From: Hallerella sp964397425
GTDB taxonomy: Bacteria; Fibrobacterota; Fibrobacteria; Fibrobacterales; Fibrobacteraceae
Direction: 5' to 3'
DNA length: 64,000 nucleotides
Assembly (NCBI GenBank): GCA_964397425.1
Contig: CAYNID010000001.1
Span: forward strand, 248,001 to 312,000
Part shown: positions 41,709-50,788 of the stretch, piece after piece
Position numbering within the stretch: the stretch's first letter is position 1
How the letters are laid out: every line of letters begins with the position of its first letter
Notes under the pieces: generated by a model
Database searches by the model: none
What the model saw: the letters and a program-made list of their open reading frames with translations, nothing else
Told to the model about the DNA's origin: nothing
Position numbers and translations under genes: made by a program

Positions 41709-44021
41709 GGGGGGAGCTTCAAAAAGAGTCCAAACTTGCGTTTTTTCAATGGAATGAAGCCATCCGGTCAGCAGGCTTTGATTCGTAAACTGGTTAGAAA
41801 TGTAAGATTTGTCTGTTAAAACGGAGTGGAGCGTTATCTGATACCGTTCGGGGATTCCCGCAAGGCGCCGCGCTTCGGCGATGGCGGCGTCTAATCCGCC
41901 AATTTCGTGCACGAGACCGTTTTTAATTCCCTGGCTGCCGGTGAAGACGCGGCCTCCGGCAAGGCTTTTGTCCAGAGAATCTTTTGAAATTCCAGAAGAT
42001 TCGCTCACGATGTCTAAGAAATGGGCGTAAAAAGAATCCAAGTAATTTTGAAGCGCTTTCCGTTCGGAATCCGAAAAGTCCCGTCCAAGGCCATCGGCGT
42101 CGGCGTGATCGTGGGTTTTGACCGGTTCCATGCGGAGCTTCAATTTGTCCAAAAGGCCTTTGACGCTGACTTTGCCCCCAAAAATGCCGATGCTGCCGAC
42201 AATGCTCGCTTCTTCTGCGATGATTTTATTTGCCCCGCAGGCAATCAGATATCCGCCGCTCGCTCCCATGTCGCCGATGCTTGCAATGACGGGCATCCTG
42301 TTTTTTGAAATGGTGCGCAGACGGTGCCAGATTTCGTCCGACGCGAGTGCGGAACCGCCTGGGCTGTTGATGCGCACGATGAGTGCGGAATATTCCGGGG
42401 AACGCATGACGCGGATCAACGCGTCGAGGATTTCTGCCGATCCGGTTGTGCGGTTGCCCGAAAGGGGATCGATGCCGCCTGTTCCATCGACGATGGTGCC
42501 TTCGATGTTGATGAGGGCGATTTGGGTGCGCGGGCGCCAATCTTCATTGAAAACGGTCATTCCCGTTTTGGGGGCGAAATCAGTCGCTGTCGCATAGGGA
42601 ACGTCGATTCCGTAAAAACTGTTGAGCGCGTAGGGGGCGACTTCGTCAAGGTAAAGGAGCGTATCGACTAGTCCCAGTCTTTTGGCGTCGGCGGCGAGGA
42701 GGCTCGGGTGTGCAAACAGCGAGTCCAAAGCGTTTGGGTCCGGAACGCGCTTTCTGGCTGAGTTCGTCAGCGTTTTCCACCATTCTCCGTAAAGCGATTC
42801 ATAGTTGGACCGCGCTTCTGCGCTCATGGAATCGGCGGTGTAAGGTTCTACCGCAGACTTGTAGTCGCCATGCCGGAGCATTTCCACTTTGACTCCAATC
42901 CAGTCCAAGAATCCTTTGTAATAAAGGATTTCTCCGCCCACGCCCCGATAATTTACACGGGCGGAAGGTTCGAGTACGATTTTGGAGGCGGAACTGGCGG
43001 CGAGAAGTGTCGTCGGATGGATTTCGTCTAAATAAGCGACTGTCGCTTTGCCCTGGGCGTTGAGTTTGGTGATGCCGCGTTCAATTTCTTTTGAAATGGC
43101 AGTTCCGGCATGGTAACCCGTAAAGTCGAAGAGAATCAGCTCGGCGCTTTTGTCGGCGAGGAGCAGTTCAAAGTGTTCGCGCAAGGTTTCCAGGCTGATG
43201 GCGCGGTTTCCGAAAAGGGAGAATCCGGGTTCTGTTTCTTTTAGCGGCATTGTCAGGGGAACGCGTACGATGTGTGAAAAACGGCTTGGAGTCGCGAGAA
43301 CGGCTTTGTGATAGCCGACAGAAAAATGGCGCGGCTTCCAGTCGTCGTCAATTGTCAGTGTTCCGCGGAACGAACGGCCAAATCCATGGGAAAGGAATAG
43401 GCGATATTCATCGTCGCCGTGTAGTGGAACTTGAACGCCGAGATTCAATAGTCCCAAATCGGCCTCGATGAGCAGCCGGTGGGCGTCTTTGTTTTCTCCC
43501 GCATAGCTGACGGATAAGCTTTTCCAAATCCGCAACGTTGCGCCGTATTCTTGGACGCGCCTTTGCGTTTCTGGGCCAAATTGCAACGCATGACGGCTAT
43601 TGAATCCGACAGAAAAAAAAGGAAGCGGACGGATTAAAATGCCGGGGGTCATGGAAAGAGCCGTTCCGTTGAAATCGGCGCTGCGGAATGCGCCTGCCGA
43701 TGCGCCCAAAAAAGCGTAGCGCTTGAGCAGGGGAACCGATCCGATCAGGTTCCAGCGGGATTCATCGAAGCCTTCGTAATCGGCGCGGTAATCAAAAGTC
43801 GCGCCCCAATAATTGCCGTTCAAACCGGTCGAAAATTCATAAATGCCGTTTTTATCTTTTCCAAAATGCAGAATTCCCCCGTAAGAATCGAAAGCGGATA
43901 ATCCTGCCGGGTTTCCAAACAGTCCGTTTGAATTGGGCAGAGACGGAAAGTGCCTTTCACCTGGCAGGTAGGCGAAAGCGTTCATGGAGAAGAGGATGAT
44001 CGCGCAAATAAAAAATTTCAT
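41697..44021 (-). CDS. Outer-membrane barrel fused to SppA-type (S49) protease
   Basis: 774 residues with a signal peptide (1-17). Residues about 20-255 look like a beta-barrel of the PorV/UPF0164 kind: GLFGNPAGLSAFDSYGG and then many amphipathic strands. Residues about 270-480 and 495-720 are two S49 domains as in long-form SppA. The catalytic Lys is in GDYKSAVEPYT (K388) and the nucleophile Ser in IGDMGASGGYLIA (S588), the same order as E. coli SppA Lys209 and Ser409. Standard SppA has a single N-terminal membrane helix; a barrel fusion would place the protease at the outer membrane. It could cleave signal peptides, lipoproteins or secreted proteins; unknown. Confidence 0.85.
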   Translation of the reverse strand: MKFFICAIILFSMNAFAYLPGERHFPSLPNSNGLFGNPAGLSAFDSYGGILHFGKDKNGIYEFSTGLNGNYWGATFDYRADYEGFDESRWNLIGSVPLLKRYAFLGASAGAFRSADFNGTALSMTPGILIRPLPFFSVGFNSRHALQFGPETQRRVQEYGATLRIWKSLSVSYAGENKDAHRLLIEADLGLLNLGVQVPLHGDDEYRLFLSHGFGRSFRGTLTIDDDWKPRHFSVGYHKAVLATPSRFSHIVRVPLTMPLKETEPGFSLFGNRAISLETLREHFELLLADKSAELILFDFTGYHAGTAISKEIERGITKLNAQGKATVAYLDEIHPTTLLAASSASKIVLEPSARVNYRGVGGEILYYKGFLDWIGVKVEMLRHGDYKSAVEPYTADSMSAEARSNYESLYGEWWKTLTNSARKRVPDPNALDSLFAHPSLLAADAKRLGLVDTLLYLDEVAPYALNSFYGIDVPYATATDFAPKTGMTVFNEDWRPRTQIALINIEGTIVDGTGGIDPLSGNRTTGSAEILDALIRVMRSPEYSALIVRINSPGGSALASDEIWHRLRTISKNRMPVIASIGDMGASGGYLIACGANKIIAEEASIVGSIGIFGGKVSVKGLLDKLKLRMEPVKTHDHADADGLGRDFSDSERKALQNYLDSFYAHFLDIVSESSGISKDSLDKSLAGGRVFTGSQGIKNGLVHEIGGLDAAIAEARRLAGIPERYQITLHSVLTDKSYISNQFTNQSLLTGWLHSIEKTQVWTLFEAPPLPF

Positions 44022-44111
44022 GACGGCAAATCCGAAGTTTCGCTTGGAAAAGGCGTTTTAACACCCAAAGGAGTTTAAGGCTTCGATTGAAAATTAAAAA
44101 AATGAGGCGGC

Positions 44112-44957
44112 TTAAAAGGAATCTTGGGAAGAAACGGTCGGGCATGTCACCGTGATGGTGTATCCCGCTCCATTTTTCAATTCTGCAGAAGGGGTGATGG
44201 ACATTCCCGCAGAGAATGTTGAACTTGCGCTGAGCCATGTTCCTTCGACATCCGAAGACCATTCGACGTTGCTCACGCCGCCGTCTTCGCCTTGGCAATC
44301 GGAAATGGTCCATGTGACTCTTTGCCCGTCGGTAGCGGACAAGGCGTCCGGTTCGCATCGGCATCCGGAAAGCTTGGGAAGCCGCACGACAAGTGGTGCG
44401 CATTCAAGAGTGTCGCCGCCGGCGATGGAAAGTTTGGCGATGAATGTGCCCGCTTGGGGATATTCGGCGTATACGCTTGTTTTCCCTTTGCCGGAGCCCG
44501 TTTCTTGATAACTGCCGTCGAGGATCCATTTGAATTTCAACGCGGAAACGTCTTCGGAGGATGTTTGTGAAAAGATCCACGTTGTGGACTTCCCTTGCAA
44601 AATCGTATCTTGCTTGGGAGCGCAAGAGCCCAAAATCTGGATCGCTTGGGAACTGGAACTTTGCACTTTCGAAGAACTGGACGCTTTGTGGGACGAACTG
44701 GAAACTTTACTTGAAGAGCTGACCGCTTGGCTCGAAGAACTGGACGGCGCAAGGCTGGAGGAGCTGGAAAGGCGTTCTTCAGAAGACGAGGATGCGAAAG
44801 AGGAGCTGGAATGGGCTGCAGACGAGAGCTCCACCGCCGCGGAGCTCAAGGTCTCCGGGGAGCTGTCGGAAAGTTCTAATCCCGAAATGGCCTGCAGATT
44901 GGTTTTGTCACAGGCGGAAAGGGCGAAAATGGCGGCCAACAGGAAAACTTTTTTCAT
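44112..44957 (-). CDS. Ser-rich-linker lipoprotein (paralogue of 39146-40363)
   Basis: 281 residues from ATG 44957; lipobox FALSAC. Residues about 28-107 are a Ser-rich linker (SSSSSLAPSSSSS, SSSSKVQSSSSQ). The rest repeats the paralogue's order: GSCAPKQDTILQGKSTTWIF, FKWILDGSY, LECAPLVVRL, GCRCEPDALSATDGQRVTWTISDC, VEWSSDVEGTW. The frame continues upstream to 45299 but that part is an artefact overlapping the next gene. It overlaps the upstream gene's end by four bases (ATGA). Confidence 0.8.
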   Translation of the reverse strand: MKKVFLLAAIFALSACDKTNLQAISGLELSDSSPETLSSAAVELSSAAHSSSSFASSSSEERLSSSSSLAPSSSSSQAVSSSSKVSSSSHKASSSSKVQSSSSQAIQILGSCAPKQDTILQGKSTTWIFSQTSSEDVSALKFKWILDGSYQETGSGKGKTSVYAEYPQAGTFIAKLSIAGGDTLECAPLVVRLPKLSGCRCEPDALSATDGQRVTWTISDCQGEDGGVSNVEWSSDVEGTWLSASSTFSAGMSITPSAELKNGAGYTITVTCPTVSSQDSF

Positions 44958-45604
44958 TTGAAAATCCCTCCCCAAAGAGAAATTCTCGCTCCAACAGCCA
45001 TGGACTTCGCCTGGATGACAGTCTTGTTTGCGCGGAGGGAAAGCGGTTCTGTCAAATCGTAAGAGCCGAACAGGGCGAATTCCCAGCGGAAGGCTTTTTG
45101 TGGAATGCGGTATCCGGCGGAAATTTCTAAAGGCACCTGGACTTTGGATTTTAATTGCCAAAGGATGTTTTGCTCGGCGTTTTCGACTAAAGTGATTTCT
45201 TTTTTCACGGCGAACAGCGCATGGGATCCCAGTTCTGTCCAAAATCCGTTTCGAGCGTTCTGTTGAATTCGAAGCGCGCCGCCTCCGCCAAATCGCCAAA
45301 AGCCTTCGTTTATGGTCGCTTGAGTTCCTTCGCTTGCGTAGATTGCCTGGTATTTGCCGATTCCCGAAATGCGGAATGCGAAGTGCCCGTAACCCCAGAG
45401 AGCGGAAACTCCAAAACCAAATTGCGGTGCGTCAAAATGTTCCTTTTCTAATTTGGCGTTCCACATGCCGTAGGCGCCGTCTACGGAAACGCCCAAGTCA
45501 AATTGAATTGGCTTCGGTGATTCCAACGGGCTGTTGGATTCTTCGGCAAAGGTCAAGCTCCAGGCGAGGAGGCAAAATCCGAAAAGGGGAAAAATACGAA
45601 TCAT
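44954..45604 (-). CDS. Outer-membrane barrel protein, unknown function
   Basis: 216 residues with a signal peptide (LFGFCLLAWSLTFA). The mature part shows strand alternation (QFDLGVSVDGAYGMWNA, FGFGVSALWGYGHFAFRISG) and ends RISLWGGIFK. Resembles small OmpW/OmpA-type barrels without clear family. It is coupled to the downstream Ser-rich lipoprotein; together they may form a surface complex. Confidence 0.65.
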   Translation of the reverse strand: MIRIFPLFGFCLLAWSLTFAEESNSPLESPKPIQFDLGVSVDGAYGMWNAKLEKEHFDAPQFGFGVSALWGYGHFAFRISGIGKYQAIYASEGTQATINEGFWRFGGGGALRIQQNARNGFWTELGSHALFAVKKEITLVENAEQNILWQLKSKVQVPLEISAGYRIPQKAFRWEFALFGSYDLTEPLSLRANKTVIQAKSMAVGARISLWGGIFK

Positions 45605-45695
45605 TCCGTTTTGGAATATACATTGGGAAAGAAAGGGAAAAAAGAAAAATTATTTTAAGGTTGTTTGTAAAATTTTAAGGGCGGCGGATAGTCAA

Positions 45696-45718
45696 AAGGC
45701 AAGCGCGAGGCTTGCCTT
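45696..45718. terminator. Terminator after serS
   Basis: AAGGCAAGC / GCTTGCCTT stem with a 5-base loop; a T run follows on the minus strand, where serS ends. Confidence 0.7.
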
Positions 45719-45739
45719 GAATTTTGATTTCTGTAAAAA

Positions 45740-47026
45740 TCAGGCTTTGGGTTCGATGACTTCCAAACCGCCCATATACGGACGGAGAACTTCTGGAATG
45801 ACAAGGGAGCCGTCTTTTTGCTGATAATTATCGCAAATGCCGACCATGACGCGGGGAGTGGCCAGTCCCGAACCGTTGAGCGTGTGCACATAAACGTTCT
45901 TGCCGTCTATTTTGGTCTTGATGCCGGCGCGGCGCGCCTGGAAGTCTTCGAAGTTGGAACAGGAGCTGACTTCAAGCCATTTGTTTTCGACTGGCGCCCA
46001 AATTTCCAAGTCGTAACATTTTGCGGCTCCGAATCCCAAGTCGCCTTTGCAAAGGGCCAAACGGTGATAGGGCAGCTGGAGCTTTTCAAGGAGCTTTTCG
46101 CCGAATTGGGTGAGTTCTTCGTGCATTTCGTAGCTGTTGTCAGGCCGGGAGAAAAACACCATTTCGACTTTGTTGAACTGGTGCAGACGGAGGAGTCCGC
46201 GGGTGTCTTTGCCGTAAGAGCCGGCTTCGCGGCGGAAGCAGGCCGAGTAACCGCAGATGCGTTTGGGGAGCTGGTCGGCGGGAATCACTTCGTTTGCGTA
46301 AAGATTTGTCAGCGGAACTTCGGCTGTCGGGATGAGGAACAAGTCGTCATCCTTGTCGCAGCGGTACATGTCTTCTTCGAATTTCGGAAGCTGGCTTGTT
46401 CCCCGCATGGATGTGCGGTTGACCAAATACGGCGGCGTAATTTCTTCAAAGCCGTTCTTCTGGTGTTCATCGAGGAACCATTGGATGAGGGCGCGTTCTA
46501 AACGGGAACCGAGTCCGCGGTAAACGGGGAATCCGTTGCCGGAAATTTTTGCGCCGCGTTCAAAATCAAAGATGCCGAGGCGTTCGCCCAACGTCTTGTG
46601 ATCGACCGGGGTGAAGTCCCTGTTTTTGGAGTAAAAGTCGAATGGCAGCGGGCCTTCTTTTTCGACAACGTTGTCGCTGGAATCTTTTCCTTCTGGAGAT
46701 TTCGGAGCGATGTTAGGAACGTGCATCAGCATTTCGGTTTGCTTAAATTCAAGTTCTTTCAGCTTTTTGTCCAGTTCATCGATTTTATCGCCGAGGGAAC
46801 GCATCGCCTTGACCGCTTCGTCAGCGTTTTCGCCTTTCTTTTTGAGTTCGCCGATTCGGCGGGATTCCGCATTGCGTTCGCTCTTCAGCTTTTCCACTTC
46901 GGAAAGGAGCGGACGGCGCACTTCGTCAATCGCCAGAATGTCTTTTAGGCTGACTGTCGTGTACTTTTTTTCTGTTTCTGCAATGTAGTATTCCGGATTT
47001 TCGCGAATCTTGCGTATGTCGAGCAT
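45740..47026 (-). CDS. serS: Seryl-tRNA synthetase
   Basis: 428 residues. An N-terminal coiled-coil arm (about 28-105, KSERNAESRRIGELKKKGENADEAV) binds the long variable arm of tRNA-Ser. The class II core shows motif 2 FRREAGSYGKDTRGLLRLHQF and motif 3 NGSGLATPRVMVGICDNYQ. ATG 47026 starts the conserved MLDIRKIRENP; an upstream start in the same frame is rejected. Divergent from lptE. Confidence 0.97.
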   Translation of the reverse strand: MLDIRKIRENPEYYIAETEKKYTTVSLKDILAIDEVRRPLLSEVEKLKSERNAESRRIGELKKKGENADEAVKAMRSLGDKIDELDKKLKELEFKQTEMLMHVPNIAPKSPEGKDSSDNVVEKEGPLPFDFYSKNRDFTPVDHKTLGERLGIFDFERGAKISGNGFPVYRGLGSRLERALIQWFLDEHQKNGFEEITPPYLVNRTSMRGTSQLPKFEEDMYRCDKDDDLFLIPTAEVPLTNLYANEVIPADQLPKRICGYSACFRREAGSYGKDTRGLLRLHQFNKVEMVFFSRPDNSYEMHEELTQFGEKLLEKLQLPYHRLALCKGDLGFGAAKCYDLEIWAPVENKWLEVSSCSNFEDFQARRAGIKTKIDGKNVYVHTLNGSGLATPRVMVGICDNYQQKDGSLVIPEVLRPYMGGLEVIEPKA

Positions 47027-47085
47027 GAGTGCCTCTTTGATGTTTGTGCTTTCAAAATCTAGCATTTTGAATTTATCTTTGAATC

Positions 47086-47583
47086 ATGAAACATTCAAAA
47101 ATCCTCGTTTTATCCGCGTTCTTGATTTTTCTTCTGTTCGGGTGTTACAGTTTTACCGCCAGTACGCTCCCCAGCCATATCCGGACGGTTCAAATTCACG
47201 AAGTGGACAATAAAACATTGGATCCGGTATTGGCGAATACGCTCCGGGACAGTGTGGAAAAGATGTTCCGGAAAAATGCCGGCGGCGTCCGGATTGTCAA
47301 TTCCGAGGCGGATGCGGATTTTGAACTGACGCTTTTGAGTTATACGAACAAGCCGGAAAATTACACGAGCGGTTCGGAAGTGGAAACTTACCGGGTGACG
47401 ATGAAAGTGAATGTCCGGTTTTATGACAATGTCAAAGAAAAGATGATTTACAAAGGCGACAATCTTTCGGCGGATGGGACTTACGACGTTTTGCAAAATG
47501 AAACGGAAGACAGGCACGGTCAGGCGCGGGCGATTCAAAAATTGCAGGATTTGATTATTGCGAACGCTTTGGCGAAGTGGTGA
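47086..47583 (+). CDS. lptE: LptE-like LPS-assembly lipoprotein
   Basis: 165 residues. Lipoprotein signal (FLLFGC) followed by YSFTASTLPSHIRTVQIHEVDNKTLDP, a pattern of LptE/RlpB family proteins (GCGYSF...LPxHIKTVxIPxxxNxT). LptE plugs LptD and helps move LPS to the outer leaflet. No lptD in the window. Next gene starts 8 bases after the stop, likely cotranscribed. Confidence 0.8.
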   Translation: MKHSKILVLSAFLIFLLFGCYSFTASTLPSHIRTVQIHEVDNKTLDPVLANTLRDSVEKMFRKNAGGVRIVNSEADADFELTLLSYTNKPENYTSGSEVETYRVTMKVNVRFYDNVKEKMIYKGDNLSADGTYDVLQNETEDRHGQARAIQKLQDLIIANALAKW

Positions 47584-47591
47584 TTTTCCAA

Positions 47592-48323
47592 ATGCGTCCG
47601 TTCCTTTTATGCTATCATGATTTTTCGGCAAAGAACGCCGTTTTCGCAGAACGGCAGATTCAAAAAATTTCGGATGCAGCCGGATGCCCGCTCTCTGTCG
47701 CTGTGATTCCGCAAACGAAAGGTTTGAACTCTTTTGACGTGGAAACTTTTCGGCGGCGAGTTGCCGCCCTGGAAAACCGTGGGCATGAAATTTTGCTGCA
47801 TGGGACGCGCCATTTGGATGACGGACGGTTTCATCGGAATCTTTTGGGGAAAATCGCTTTGAAATTGACGGCGAACGAAGCGGAATTCGCCGGCCTCGGA
47901 AAAGAAGATTCCCAGTTGTTGCTGAAGGAATCCGTGAAGTTGTTGGGAACGTGGCGGAGGGCTTTGCCCCGGGCCTTTGTTCCGCCGGCGTGGTATGGAA
48001 ATCGTTTTTTGAAAAAACAGGTGCTTTCCCGGTTTGATTTTTATGAAGACCGTTTTGCCGTTTATGGGCGGGATTCCTGGAAGTTTTCCCCGGCGCTCAG
48101 CTTTGCCGGGTTGCCGCCGGTGGCGTTGAAACTGTCGCTTGCGTTTGCCAAGACCATTTTGCAAACGCCTTGCGGCGTTCCCCGTTTGGTTTTCCATCCG
48201 GTTGATTTTGAAATGATTGGCGAAGGGAAAATTCTGGAAATTGCCAAGTGGGCGGCTGCGCGCCGGGAGAGAAAATCCTATGCAAAGATTTTTGACGACG
48301 CCTTAAAGGGTTATTCTCTGTAG
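47592..48323 (+). CDS. DUF2334 polysaccharide-deacetylase-like protein
   Basis: 243 residues from ATG 47592 (a GTG at 47577 overlaps lptE). The opening CYHDFSAKNAVFA contains the HD pair typical of NodB-like metal sites; RGHEILLHGTRHLDDG supplies H-x-x-H-like ligands, and FVPPAWYGN and LVFHPVDF are later family-like motifs. DUF2334 proteins are thought to be deacetylases. No signal peptide. Metal and substrate unknown; the position after lptE hints at envelope glycans, inference only. Confidence 0.75.
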   Translation: MRPFLLCYHDFSAKNAVFAERQIQKISDAAGCPLSVAVIPQTKGLNSFDVETFRRRVAALENRGHEILLHGTRHLDDGRFHRNLLGKIALKLTANEAEFAGLGKEDSQLLLKESVKLLGTWRRALPRAFVPPAWYGNRFLKKQVLSRFDFYEDRFAVYGRDSWKFSPALSFAGLPPVALKLSLAFAKTILQTPCGVPRLVFHPVDFEMIGEGKILEIAKWAAARRERKSYAKIFDDALKGYSL

Positions 48324-48440
48324 AAATCCAGCGGTTCATCCGGGTGGATTTCTGTTTTGCGAAAAGAGGCTTCGCCTTGGCGAGTTTCCCGTTCTTATCG
48401 AAAGAACGTCCGGTTCACCAAATCCCTTGAAACGGATTTT

Positions 48441-49547
48441 TTAAAACAGGCGCGCCTTATTTTTTATGAAAAGGCTCTTTGCGCGTTGTTCCAAAAAGAG
48501 ATTGACCAGGGTGATGGCCGCCATGCTTTCCACAATGACGGGAGCGCGGAGGGCAACGCAGGGGTCGTGTCTTCCGCGGGCTGCGAGCGTTCCATTTTGA
48601 CAGTTACGACCGGCGGTATTTTGAATTTGGCCAATGGTCGCAGTCGGCTTGAACGCAACGCGGCAGCGGATGGTTTCTCCAGAAGAAATTCCTCCGAAAA
48701 TTCCCCCGGCATGGTTTGTCAGCGTTTTAAATACGCCGTTTTCAAATTGAATGATGTCGTTGTGTTCGGATCCGCGCATTTGGGCCGCGGCGAAACCTTC
48801 TCCGATTTCAAAGCCTTTGACTGCCGGAATCGACAAGATGGCCTGGCCGAGAAGGGCTTGGAGTTTGTCGAAAACGGGTTCTCCGATTCCAACGGGAGGT
48901 TTGCGGATTTCTAGTGCGAGGACGGCGCCGATGGAATCCTTGGCTTCTTTGACTTCCCGGATGAGCTGCTCCATTTTGGGGCTGGCGACAGGATCCGGGC
49001 AGCGGACGGGGGAACTTTCTATTTTTTGACGGGTGACTGTTTCCGCGTCAATTTGGGATTTGACTGTTCCCACGGCTTCGACCCAACTCAAAATTTCCGT
49101 TCCGCAGGCGAGGGAAAGGATTTTCCCGGCGACAGCGCCGGCGGCGACACGAGCCAAGGTCTCTCTGGCAGAAGCGCGTCCACCGCCACGGTAATCCCGA
49201 AAACCATATTTTAAATCATAAGTCAAATCGGCATGTCCCGGTCGATACCAATTTGCCATCTCGGAATAATCCGCGGAATGCTGATTCTCGTTTTGGACGA
49301 CCAGGCTGATGGGTGTTCCCGTTGTTTTTCCTTCAAAAACTCCCGACAGGATATGGACTTTGTCGTGTTCGTTTCGAGGAGTCACAAGGGAGTTTTGCCC
49401 GGGACGGCGGCGGTCCATCGCCTGCTGGATATCATCTTCTGTCAAAGGGAGGCCTGCCGGGCAGCCATCGATGACGGCTCCGACTGCTTCGCCATGGGAT
49501 TCTCCCCAGGTAGATACTGAAAACAGTTTTCCGCAAATGCTAGACAT
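48441..49547 (-). CDS. aroC: Chorismate synthase
   Basis: 368 residues. Typical AroC segments: WGESHGEAVGAVIDGCPAG, the RRRPGQNSLVTPRNE region, RPGHADLTYDLKYGFRDYRGGGRASARET, and a C-terminal GGISSGETIRCRVAFKPT. It makes chorismate from EPSP with reduced FMN, last step of the shikimate path. Monocistronic by position. Confidence 0.97.
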   Translation of the reverse strand: MSSICGKLFSVSTWGESHGEAVGAVIDGCPAGLPLTEDDIQQAMDRRRPGQNSLVTPRNEHDKVHILSGVFEGKTTGTPISLVVQNENQHSADYSEMANWYRPGHADLTYDLKYGFRDYRGGGRASARETLARVAAGAVAGKILSLACGTEILSWVEAVGTVKSQIDAETVTRQKIESSPVRCPDPVASPKMEQLIREVKEAKDSIGAVLALEIRKPPVGIGEPVFDKLQALLGQAILSIPAVKGFEIGEGFAAAQMRGSEHNDIIQFENGVFKTLTNHAGGIFGGISSGETIRCRVAFKPTATIGQIQNTAGRNCQNGTLAARGRHDPCVALRAPVIVESMAAITLVNLFLEQRAKSLFIKNKARLF

Positions 49548-49639
49548 ATTGACGTAATAATAGAAATTTTGTAATGCGGTTTCCCCGAAAAGAGAATTTG
49601 TTTTCTATGTTTGATTCTGTGTGATTTTTTAAGGATACG

Positions 49640-50191
49640 ATGAAAAAACTGCTAGTCGTTATTTTTGCCTTGATCGCAGCACCGTTGTGCGCCCAATCGA
49701 CAACTGGATTTGCCGGGATTCATTTTGGTCTTGATAGGGAAAGTGTCATCGAGGAAATTATGAAGTTGGGTTATGATCCGATTGGCTCATCGGATGGTGT
49801 GGACCGCATTGTCATTCCGGTTTACATGATGGACGAACTGCCGGTGCAAGTTGATTTCCTGTTCAACAAGAACGATCATTTTTACGCGTTCGAAGTCCGC
49901 ACGGGAAGAATGGAGGCGGACCGCCTGCCCAAGGTGTTCGAAGCCCTGGACTACATGTCCGAAGAATTTTCCGACCGTTACGGCAAGAAAGTCCGTACGA
50001 CGGCACTCCAGGAATCGGATATCAAACCGGGCATTCACAATCTTTACAAACAATGGACAGGCCATAAAACATTGAATATTTACACGGCGATTATTTATAA
50101 AGATGGCCGCTATTACACAGTGGGCTCTGTCACCAGTCGCAAATTCGCCAAAGAAATTTCGGCAGTAAAAGGGAAAAATTCAAGAAGTTGA
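49640..50191 (+). CDS. Hypothetical periplasmic protein
   Basis: 183 residues with a signal peptide (VVIFALIAAPLCAQ) and a good AAGG ribosome site. The mature domain is mixed alpha/beta (GIHFGLDRESVIEEIMKLGYDPIG, VQVDFLFNKNDHFYAFEVRTG) and resembles small conserved periplasmic proteins in which GIxFGxxxxxV is a shared start. Function unknown. Confidence 0.6.
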   Translation: MKKLLVVIFALIAAPLCAQSTTGFAGIHFGLDRESVIEEIMKLGYDPIGSSDGVDRIVIPVYMMDELPVQVDFLFNKNDHFYAFEVRTGRMEADRLPKVFEALDYMSEEFSDRYGKKVRTTALQESDIKPGIHNLYKQWTGHKTLNIYTAIIYKDGRYYTVGSVTSRKFAKEISAVKGKNSRS

Positions 50192-50213
50192 ACGGCAAGG
50201 ATGGCTTGCCGTT
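50191..50213. terminator. Terminator between converging genes
   Basis: AACGGCAAG / CTTGCCGTT stem with GATGG loop and TT run; it begins within the stop codon of the upstream gene. Confidence 0.7.
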
Positions 50214-50221
50214 TTGAACGC

Positions 50222-50755
50222 TCACTCCTGCAAGTTCGCTTTTTTGCGCCTTTCCTGGAGAATGGAATCTTCCTGGAGGGCCGCTTTCGCCTCTTCGGAT
50301 GTCCACGGGTGGCGGGGAAGCGTTTGGGCGAAGCCGGTGATGTCCACCATTTCGTCCAGGGGAATTTCTTCAATGTAGGGCAGCATTCCTCGGATGGAAT
50401 CGCCAAAATTCATCATGAACCAGAATGTCGGGGTTTCGTCGTGAGCCGTCGTGCCGATGTAACGCGGATGCCACATGTCTCCGGACAGATTCATCCGGCG
50501 ACCGTCGTCTCCGTGGCAGGGACGGCAATTGCGCATGAAAAGTTTTTCTCCGCGGGGAATGTCCGCTTGGGTGACAATTCCGTTTGAATCCAGCAAGTGG
50601 TAAACCAGATAGGCCATGCGCTTGTCTTCGACGGTCAGCGTATCGCCGACGGAACCCGGTTCCGGAGTCTCTCCGAGGCAAAAATCCACCCCGATGGCAG
50701 CCGCGTACAGGAACGGTGCCGCGCAAAGGAAATATTTCAGGGACTTCCGGTTCAT
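50222..50755 (-). CDS. Monohaem c-type cytochrome
   Basis: 177 residues from ATG 50755. An N-terminal hydrophobic signal/anchor (about 6-26) precedes a class I cytochrome c domain: haem site NCRPCH (C77, C80, H81) and the Met axial ligand likely in RGMLPYIEEIP, followed by the terminal helix MVDITGFAQTL. It would carry single electrons in the periplasm. Fibrobacter relatives are strict anaerobes, so its partner is unclear; no cytochrome-maturation genes lie in the window. Divergent from the esterase gene with 33 bases between. Confidence 0.82.
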   Translation of the reverse strand: MNRKSLKYFLCAAPFLYAAAIGVDFCLGETPEPGSVGDTLTVEDKRMAYLVYHLLDSNGIVTQADIPRGEKLFMRNCRPCHGDDGRRMNLSGDMWHPRYIGTTAHDETPTFWFMMNFGDSIRGMLPYIEEIPLDEMVDITGFAQTLPRHPWTSEEAKAALQEDSILQERRKKANLQE

Positions 50756-50788
50756 GGTCACAAAATAGATTTATATTGTTCCTTTCGA

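Noticed and set aside
44958..45299. N-terminal extension of the Ser-rich lipoprotein frame
   Set aside because: It lies within the upstream barrel gene in another frame, while the lipoprotein signal starts at 44957.
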